Positions 7,895 through 13,797 of a stretch of DNA of 14,906 nucleotides are shown here, piece after piece. The stretch is from JBFGCA01 sp041567315. GTDB taxonomy: Bacteria > Acidobacteriota > Thermoanaerobaculia > Multivoradales > JAHEKO01. Both the position numbers and the translations under genes were made by a program. The DNA is taken from assembly GCA_041567315.1 (NCBI GenBank), contig JBFGCA010000116.1, forward strand, positions 1-14,906, in the 5' to 3' direction. Each line of letters starts with the position of its first letter. Position 1 is the first letter of the stretch. The notes beneath the pieces were generated by a model. That model was not told the origin of the DNA and ran no database searches. It saw nothing but the letters and a program-made list of their open reading frames with translations.

Positions 7895-9679
7895 TCACTG
7901 ATCCGTCTCACCGGGGTCGGGAATGGCGACGGGGATCACGGAGTACCGCTCGACCCTGATCTGCCGCCATTCGCTCCTTCGAGCGGCCGCCGGGTGTAAC
8001 TTTATGGTTACCGATTCGTTGTGCTCGGCCAGGCCGAAGAGCACCCTGGGGTCGCTGGCCGAGGCGTAGCTGCCGTCGCGGTGGCTGCGCCGCCAGACGG
8101 GGGCGTTGCCGGAGGCCCGCAGCTCGAGGCGCGCCCCCTCGCGCTCGCCGGGGGGATGAGCGCCGGTGAAGCGCAGGCCGACCCAGTTCTGGTCCTGACC
8201 CAGGCGGTTGACCAGCAGCCGCGCCGGTCCGTCGTTGTTGGTCAGCAGCACGTCGACGTCGCCGTCGTTGTCGACGTCGCCGAAGGCGGCGCCGCGGCTC
8301 ACCTCGGAGAGCTCGAAGACCGGCCCCGCCTGCGCGGTGACCTCGGTGAAGCGCCCGCCGCCCAGACCGCGGAAGAGCTGGTTGGGCTGGTGGAGGGGAT
8401 GCGGGTCGCCGCGCTCGGCCAGCGCCTCGATGATCCGCACCGCCCCGTTGGCCGCCAGCAGGTCGAGCCGGCCGTCGTTGTCGTAGTCGAAGCCGGCGGT
8501 GCCGAAGGCGGTGAACTCCCAGCTCGGCGGACCCAGACCGGAGGCGACCGTGGCGTCGCGGAACAGGCCCCGGCCGTCGTTGAGGTAGAGGGTATTGGTC
8601 TCGCCGGTGAGGTGGGTCATGAACAGGTCTTCGTCGCCGTCGCCGTCGAAGTCGGCGGCGTGGACCCCCATCGAGGCCTGCGCCTGGCCCTCCCAGCTCA
8701 GCGCGCAGCCGGCCAGCAGGGCCTCGTCGCGGAAGGTGCCGTCGCGCTGGTTGATCCACAGCTGGTTGGCGGTCTGGTCGTTGGCGACGTAGACGTCGGT
8801 CCAGCCGTCGCCGTCGAAGTCGGCGGCCACCACCCCGAGGGCGCCGCCCTCGCCGCCGGCGATCCCGGCCCGCGCGGTGGCGTCCTCGAAGGTGCCGTCG
8901 CCGCGGTTGCGGAGCAGCCGGTCGCCCTCCGGCAGGTAGGCCAGCGGCCCGCAGTACTGGCGCCGCCCGGTCGGACTGGTGCACTGGCGGTGGGTGGCCA
9001 GCCGGAAGTCGACGTAGTTGCCGACGTAGAGGTCGAGCCAGCCGTCGCGGTCGTAGTCGAGAAAGGCGGCGGAGACGCTCCAGCGGGCGTCGCCGGTCCG
9101 GGTCTCTTCGGTGACGTCGGCGAAGGTGCCGTCGCCGTTGCTGCGCAGCATCTGGTTGGGGCCGAAGTTGGTGACGTAGAGGTCGACCCAGCCGTCGTTG
9201 TCGACGTCGCCGGCGGCGACCCCCATGCCGTAGCCCGGGGCCTCGATTCCCGCCGCCGCGGTGACGTCGGTGAAGCGCAGCGGCGGCTCGCCCGGGCCGC
9301 CGCCGTCGTTCCGGTAGAGCCGGTCGGAGGGCGCCTGCCCCGCAGTCTCCTGTCCGGCTGGCGCTTGCCCGGACGCTGCCTGGGTGGGCGCCTCTAGCGG
9401 TCCGCCCTGCACCAGGTAGGCGTCGAGGTCGCCGTCGTTGTCGTAGTCGACGAGCGCCGCCCCGGCACCCATCATCTCGCAGAAGTACAGCTCGCCGGTC
9501 ATGCCGTTGAGGTGCACGAAGTCGAGCCCCCAGGCCGCCGCCTCGTCGGTGAACCAGGGCTCCTCGCCGGCGGCGCTCGCAGCGCCGCCGAGCAGCACCG
9601 CCACCAGGCCGGCCGCCGCCCATCCCGGCGTCGCTGCCGCCGCGCGGCCGGCGGCCGCCGCTCTGGGTCCGCGTCTCAT
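7895..9679 (-). CDS. CRTAC1-B: exported FG-GAP/VCBS propeller with C-terminal ASPIC/UnbV domain
   Basis: The ATG at 9679 gives 594 residues; the ribosome binding site is weak and lies in a hairpin. Residues 21-37 are the signal core (likely cleavage after ASA). Seven calcium-loop motifs of the DxDxDG type start at residues 78, 158, 208, 287, 343, 398 and 468, as expected for a seven-bladed FG-GAP propeller. Two cysteines in RQCTSP and QYCGPLAY (233 and 243) are shared with CRTAC1-C. An ASPIC/UnbV domain follows at about 498-580, with GSYASASDPRVLFGL. Its usual terminal W-P-x-G motif is replaced by HPAA. Residues 98-117 are a Q/A/G-rich insert. The C-terminal codons are unusually AT-rich for this locus. 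The stop at 7895 overlaps a possible GTG (GTGA). In cartilage acidic protein 1 relatives these domains are extracellular and bind calcium; the bacterial role is unknown. Confidence 0.92.
   Translation of the reverse strand: MRRGPRAAAAGRAAAATPGWAAAGLVAVLLGGAASAAGEEPWFTDEAAAWGLDFVHLNGMTGELYFCEMMGAGAALVDYDNDGDLDAYLVQGGPLEAPTQAASGQAPAGQETAGQAPSDRLYRNDGGGPGEPPLRFTDVTAAAGIEAPGYGMGVAAGDVDNDGWVDLYVTNFGPNQMLRSNGDGTFADVTEETRTGDARWSVSAAFLDYDRDGWLDLYVGNYVDFRLATHRQCTSPTGRRQYCGPLAYLPEGDRLLRNRGDGTFEDATARAGIAGGEGGALGVVAADFDGDGWTDVYVANDQTANQLWINQRDGTFRDEALLAGCALSWEGQAQASMGVHAADFDGDGDEDLFMTHLTGETNTLYLNDGRGLFRDATVASGLGPPSWEFTAFGTAGFDYDNDGRLDLLAANGAVRIIEALAERGDPHPLHQPNQLFRGLGGGRFTEVTAQAGPVFELSEVSRGAAFGDVDNDGDVDVLLTNNDGPARLLVNRLGQDQNWVGLRFTGAHPPGEREGARLELRASGNAPVWRRSHRDGSYASASDPRVLFGLAEHNESVTIKLHPAAARRSEWRQIRVERYSVIPVAIPDPGETDQ
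8568..8773 (-). repeat. Near-identical block shared with CRTAC1-C (copy 1)
   Basis: These 206 bases match 14467-14672 at 204 positions. The differences are at 8594 (silent) and 8662 (His here, Asp in CRTAC1-C). The 57 bases beyond the 8568 edge match at only 32 positions. Past 8773 similarity stays high to 8843, with five more differences. Confidence 0.95.
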
Positions 9680-9687
9680 GACGGTGC

Positions 9688-9718
9688 CGGGCCGCCGTCC
9701 GCTGCGGGTGGCGGCCCG
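9688..9718 (-). promoter_or_regulatory. Hairpin in the CRTAC1-A/CRTAC1-B junction
   Basis: Bases 9688-9696 and 9710-9718 form a perfect 9-bp GC stem with a 13-nt loop. It fills most of the 44-bp gap and ends 8 nt before the CRTAC1-B ATG, so any ribosome binding site would sit in the 3' arm. It may tune translation of CRTAC1-B relative to CRTAC1-A (inference). Confidence 0.45.
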
Positions 9719-9723
9719 CGCCC

Positions 9724-11634
9724 TCAGGGCTCTTCGATCTCCAGCAGCGAGTCGAGGCGGATCCCCTCGCTGACGGTCTGCGCCCGGCCGGAGGGCCAGC
9801 GCACCTCGACCGAGTCGACCTGCCGGGCGTCGCCGAGCCCGAAATAGAGCGGCAGGAGGGAGTGCGAGAGGTAGCCCGAGGTGCCGTCCTGGTACTTGAC
9901 GTACTCGCGGCCGCCGGCCCGCACCTTGACCAGCGCCCCCAGCCCGTCGCGGTTGGAGGCGCCGCCGATCAGCCGCACCTTGAGGTAGGCGATCTTGCGC
10001 CGCTGGGCGAGGTCGCTGATCAGCACCATCGGCGGGTCGTTGAACTCGTTGGTGACGATGTCGAGGTCGCCGTCGTCGTCGAGGTCGAAGATCGCCGAGG
10101 CGCGGGTGCCGACGCTGCCCAGGATGGTGTATTGGCCGGTGCGGCCGGCGCACAGCCGGTGGGCGCGGTCGGCGGCGTCGCAGTCGAGGTCGAACCAGGG
10201 CCGCTTGTACCGGCCGTCGGGCCGCGGCTCGACTCCGAGGATGAACTCGGCGTCGAGGAAGGTCTGGCCGCGGTTGTTGAGCAGCAGGGTGTTGACCCCG
10301 TAGCGGTAGGGGAAGTTCATGCTCGAGGTGATGAACACGTCCTCCCAACCGTCGGCGTTGAGGTCGCCCACGCTCAGGCCCCAGGGCCAGTAGTTCTCGG
10401 CCCCGACGCGGTCGGACATCTCCACGAAGCGGCCGTCGCCGCGGTTGTGGAAGAAGGCGTTGCCGTAGATGTTGTTGTCGCCGCCGTCGAGGTAGTCCTC
10501 GCCCCACGTGATCACCGACTTGAACTTCTCGAAGCCCGGCGTCACCTCGCGGCTCATGTCGGAGTGCATGTCGGTGAGCAGCAGGTCGAAGAGCCCGTCG
10601 TTGTCCCAGTCGAAGAACTTGACCCCCATGGTGCCCCACGGGGTCTTGGGGAAGAGGTCGGCGCAGCGCTCGACGAAGCGGCTGCCCCCCTGGTTCTCCC
10701 AGTAGTGGTCGTCGCCCTGCATGTTGAGCACGTAGAGGTCGGGGTAGCCGTCGCCGTTGAAGTCGGTGAACGTGGCGTCGCCGCTCCAGCTGCCGTCCAC
10801 GAGGCCGGTCGCCTCGGAGACGTCCTCGAACCGCCCGTCGCCCAGGTTGCGGTAGAGGACGCTGCGCTCGGTGCGGTCGGGGTAGAGGTGGCCGCTGAAG
10901 GCGTCGGGGTAGCCGATCCAGTAGTCGCCCGGGCCCGTGCGGTCGGTGGTGTAGCGCCCGACGTTGACCAGGAAGAGATCGAGGTCGCCGTCCAGGTCGT
11001 AGTCGAAGAACACCGCCCCCGAGGAGTGGGCGGCGTGCTCCAGCCCGGCCGCGGCGGTGACGTCGGTGAAGTTGCCGCGGCCGTCGTTCTGGAACAGGTG
11101 GTTGCCCTCGCGGACGGTGGTGACGTAGAGGTCGGGGTCGCCGTCGCCGTCGACGTCGCCGAACGAGGCGGTGACCGAGATCTTCTCCTCGAGCCCCAGC
11201 GGCGAGCCGTCGGTGGCGTTGCGGAAGCGGCCGCCGCCCTGGTTGATCCACAGCTCGTTGCGGCCCAGCTGGGTGGTGAAGTAGAGGTCGTAGCGGCCGT
11301 CGCCGTCGACGTCGGCCACCGCCACCCCGTTGCCGTGGTCGTAGTGGACCGCCTTGTACTCCTTGCCGGCGTCTTCGACCACCCGGTTCTCGAAGGTGAT
11401 GCCGCTCTGCTGCCGCTGGTTGGTGAACTCGAAGTCGTGCTCGACCTGGAAGCGCCAGAGGGACTGGCGCTGCGCCGCCTCGCGCACCTCCATCATCTGG
11501 ACGTTGAGGTCGACCGGCAGCGGGAACTCGACCGGCTGCCGCTGGCCGGGGGCGGCGCCGCCGGCGGCCAGCGCCAGGGCGGCGGCGAGGAGGCCGCCGG
11601 CTGGGGCGCGGGATGACGGGGTTTCTCGGTCCAT
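9724..11634 (-). CDS. CRTAC1-A: exported FG-GAP/VCBS propeller with classical ASPIC/UnbV domain
   Basis: The ATG at 11634 gives 636 residues, with AGGAG 8 nt upstream; a GTG immediately before it (11637) is 5 nt from the same site and cannot be excluded. Residues 12-28 are a hydrophobic signal core. Seven calcium-loop motifs begin at residues 108, 160, 211, 291, 342, 424 and 517 (for example DVDGDGRYD and DWDNDGLFD), matching a seven-bladed propeller. Spacing between some is longer than usual, with inserts at about 225-260 and 355-395 containing aromatic-rich segments such as GDYWIGYPDAFSG. The ASPIC/UnbV domain at about 549-632 is complete: GASNRDGLGALVKV, TSGYLSHS, FGLGD and VRWPSG (611-616). 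It is clearly more distant from CRTAC1-B and -C than they are from each other. It heads the block after a 141-bp gap and is followed by CRTAC1-B, 44 bp on. Confidence 0.92.
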   Translation of the reverse strand: MDRETPSSRAPAGGLLAAALALAAGGAAPGQRQPVEFPLPVDLNVQMMEVREAAQRQSLWRFQVEHDFEFTNQRQQSGITFENRVVEDAGKEYKAVHYDHGNGVAVADVDGDGRYDLYFTTQLGRNELWINQGGGRFRNATDGSPLGLEEKISVTASFGDVDGDGDPDLYVTTVREGNHLFQNDGRGNFTDVTAAAGLEHAAHSSGAVFFDYDLDGDLDLFLVNVGRYTTDRTGPGDYWIGYPDAFSGHLYPDRTERSVLYRNLGDGRFEDVSEATGLVDGSWSGDATFTDFNGDGYPDLYVLNMQGDDHYWENQGGSRFVERCADLFPKTPWGTMGVKFFDWDNDGLFDLLLTDMHSDMSREVTPGFEKFKSVITWGEDYLDGGDNNIYGNAFFHNRGDGRFVEMSDRVGAENYWPWGLSVGDLNADGWEDVFITSSMNFPYRYGVNTLLLNNRGQTFLDAEFILGVEPRPDGRYKRPWFDLDCDAADRAHRLCAGRTGQYTILGSVGTRASAIFDLDDDGDLDIVTNEFNDPPMVLISDLAQRRKIAYLKVRLIGGASNRDGLGALVKVRAGGREYVKYQDGTSGYLSHSLLPLYFGLGDARQVDSVEVRWPSGRAQTVSEGIRLDSLLEIEEP

Positions 11635-11775
11635 CACGATGACTCCTCTCTGCGGAAGGGTCGTGCGAGTATCTTAGTGCCGCCGAACACGACTACGGCC
11701 GCGCACCGGTGCACGTTGCCTTGGCGCGGCATGGTCAGGTCTCGCCGATTCGGCCGCCGACCGCCCGGCTGCGGC
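11635..11775 (-). other. Gap between TPR-C and CRTAC1-A
   Basis: This 141-bp region is the only sizeable break between the two CRTAC1/TPR blocks and is slightly less GC-rich near CRTAC1-A. It contains the CRTAC1-A ribosome binding site (AGGAG, 11643-11647), a 10-bp palindrome GCACCGGTGC (11703-11712) and a weak -10-like TAAGAT on the minus strand with no good -35 partner. A promoter here is possible but not shown. Confidence 0.4.
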
Positions 11776-13797
11776 TCAAACCCCGTCGAGCCACGGGGCG
11801 CGGCACGGCTCGCCCCGCTCGTAGAGCGCCAGCCGGGCGGCGAGCCGCTCGAGCGTGGCGGCGTCGCCGGTCTGGCGGGCGCGGTCCAGGATCTGGCGCT
11901 GCCAGGCCACCGCCTGGTCGAAGTCGCCGGCCTCGGCGTGGGCCATGGCGACGGTCTCGGCGTGGTCCAGGGTCTGCTGGGCAGCGAACACCTCGCGGGC
12001 CAGCTCGAGCGCCCGCCGGCCGTCGCGCGCCGCCGGCTCGGGACTGGCGGCCAGCAGCCGCGCCAGGACGTGCTTGAGCGCCAGGCTGCCGGGCAGCACC
12101 GCCAGGCTGTCTTCGAGGTGGCGGCGAGCCTCGCCGTCGCGGCCGGCCAGCAACAGCGCCAGGGCGCGCCCGAAGCGCGCCCCCTCGTTGGCCGGCTGCC
12201 GGGCGAGGGCGGTGGCGAAGGCCTCCGCCGCCTCGGCGAAGCGCCGCTCGCGGCCCAGTACCTGGGCCAGCAGCAGCGGCGGCTGGTCGAGGTCCGGCAG
12301 CAGCTCGCTGGCGCTCCGCAGGTGGTCGGCCGCCGCGGCGCCGTCGCCCGCCGCGGCTAGCAGGCGGCCCAGCGCCAGGTGGCCCATGCCGCGCTCGTCG
12401 TCGCCGCCGGCGCTGTCGACGACCGCCCGGTAGCTGTCGGCCGCCGCCGCCGTCTGACCGCTCCGCTCCAGCGCCTCGCCGAGGGTGAAGTGGGCGCGGG
12501 CGTCGCCGGGATCGGTGGCCAGCAGGGTGCGGGCCTCGGCGGCGGCGGCCGCCGCCCGGTCGAGCCGCAGCAGCACCCGCGCGTGGTGGAGGCGCGCCTG
12601 GCGGTCCTCGGGCTCGAGCTCCAGGCTGGCGGCGTAGTGCTCCTCGGCCTCGGCGAAGTGGCCGAGCTGCTCGAGGGCGGTGGCGAGGTTGAAGTGGGCG
12701 TCGGCGAAATCCGGAGCGGCGGCGAGCGCGGCCTCGAAGTGGGGGAGCGCCTCGGCGGTCCGCCCGCGGGCCACCTCGAGCGTCGCCACGTTGTAGTGGG
12801 CGAAGGCGTTGTCGGGGTCGCGGCGCAGCACCTCGGCCAGCTCCTCGAGCGCCGCCTCGGGCCGGCCGGCACGGGCCAGCGCCGAGGCCAGACTCTGCCG
12901 GGCCGTGAGGTCGTCGGGCGCGGCCGCGACCGCCCGCCGGTAGGCCTCGGCGGCGAGCGCCCAGTCACCGCGGGCGAAGGCCGAGTTGCCGCTGACCATG
13001 TAGACGCCGGAGCCCGAGACCAGCGCCGCCAGCTCCTCGACCAGCGGGTCGGCGAACCGCACCTCGCCCTGGCCCTGGCGGGCGAGTTGCTCGCGTGCCC
13101 GGTCGAGATCGCCCAGCTCGCGATAGGCCATGCCCAGCTCGTAGTGGACCCGGGTGGCCTCGGGCTGGCGCTCGAGGACCGCCGCCAGCAGCGAGGCGGC
13201 GGTCGGCCAGTCGCCTTCGAGCGCCGCCAGCCGGGCGAGACCGTGGAGCGCCGCCGCCGAGTCCGGGTCGACGGCCCGGGCGCGCTCGAACCAGCCCCGG
13301 GCGGCGGCGGCGTCGCCGCGCGACAGCTCGACTTCGCCCAGCCGCAGCAGCACCGGCAGCTCGCCGGGACGCAGCGCCAGCGCCGTCTCGAACGCCTCGA
13401 CCGCGGCGGCCGCGCGGTGCGCCTGTTGGCGCACGGCGCCCAGGTAGTAGGCCCAGCGGAACTCCTCCGGGGCCAGCCGGTGGGCGTTGGCCAGCGCCGC
13501 CTCGGCCGCGTCCGGCAGGTCGTAGAGGAAGTAGAGGCGGCCCAGAGTGCCCACGGTCTCGGCGGCCTGTGCCCGGGCCTCGGGCGCCGCCGCGGCGCCA
13601 CCGGCGAGGAGCTGGTCGGCTTCGCGGCGCACTTCCTCGAGCTGTCGGCGGACCGCCTCGTCGACCTGCTCGAGGGCGGGGCGGGGGATGGGTACGAGCT
13701 CGGGCGCGCTCTCGGCGGGCTGGGCGCCGGCCGGCCCGGCAGCGCCGGCGAGAAGGACTGCGAGCAAGATCCCTCGCAGACGGCCCGGCCGGCTCAC
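11776..13797 (-). CDS. TPR-C: exported tetratricopeptide repeat protein, partner of CRTAC1-C
   Basis: The GTG at 13797 overlaps the TGA of CRTAC1-C (GTGA, 13794-13797) and is preceded by the purine-rich GGAAGGGAAG, so the start is well supported; it gives 673 residues. The frame is open 66 codons further up, but that overlaps CRTAC1-C. Residues 1-25 form a signal peptide (RLRGILLAVLLAGAAGPAGA). Then come DEAVRRQLEEVRREA, GRLYFLYDL, a first TPR block, the linker FADPLVEELAALVSG, and a second TPR block containing DNAFAHYNVATLEVARG and DFADAHFNLATALEQLG. The end is LAASPEPAARDGRRALELA, then QTLDHAETVAMAHAEAGDFDQAVAWQ and the tail YERGEPCRAPWLDGV. The plan matches TPR-B over the full length. No enzymatic domain is seen; it is probably a scaffold acting with the coupled CRTAC1 protein (inference). 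Confidence 0.93.
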   Translation of the reverse strand: MSRPGRLRGILLAVLLAGAAGPAGAQPAESAPELVPIPRPALEQVDEAVRRQLEEVRREADQLLAGGAAAAPEARAQAAETVGTLGRLYFLYDLPDAAEAALANAHRLAPEEFRWAYYLGAVRQQAHRAAAAVEAFETALALRPGELPVLLRLGEVELSRGDAAAARGWFERARAVDPDSAAALHGLARLAALEGDWPTAASLLAAVLERQPEATRVHYELGMAYRELGDLDRAREQLARQGQGEVRFADPLVEELAALVSGSGVYMVSGNSAFARGDWALAAEAYRRAVAAAPDDLTARQSLASALARAGRPEAALEELAEVLRRDPDNAFAHYNVATLEVARGRTAEALPHFEAALAAAPDFADAHFNLATALEQLGHFAEAEEHYAASLELEPEDRQARLHHARVLLRLDRAAAAAAEARTLLATDPGDARAHFTLGEALERSGQTAAAADSYRAVVDSAGGDDERGMGHLALGRLLAAAGDGAAAADHLRSASELLPDLDQPPLLLAQVLGRERRFAEAAEAFATALARQPANEGARFGRALALLLAGRDGEARRHLEDSLAVLPGSLALKHVLARLLAASPEPAARDGRRALELAREVFAAQQTLDHAETVAMAHAEAGDFDQAVAWQRQILDRARQTGDAATLERLAARLALYERGEPCRAPWLDGV

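Noticed and set aside
3640..7911. A 1423-codon minus-strand frame that could be one giant TPR protein.
   Set aside because: Upstream of 5619 it is a shadow frame with no TPR pattern, while TPR-B occupies another frame with a TAG at 5625.
8200..11340. Recurrent GTCGCCGTCG-type runs resembling tandem DNA repeats or a CRISPR-like array.
   Set aside because: They code for the DxDxDG calcium loops of FG-GAP blades, at irregular spacing with variable sequence between; there are no identical repeats with unique spacers.
9862..11616. A 584-codon open frame on the plus strand opposite CRTAC1-A (also 458 codons opposite CRTAC1-B and 484 opposite TPR-C).
   Set aside because: These follow the complementary codon phase of GC-rich minus-strand genes. 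Their products are V/E/G- or R/Q/G-rich with no recognisable domain, whereas the minus frames show clear FG-GAP, ASPIC and TPR motifs.
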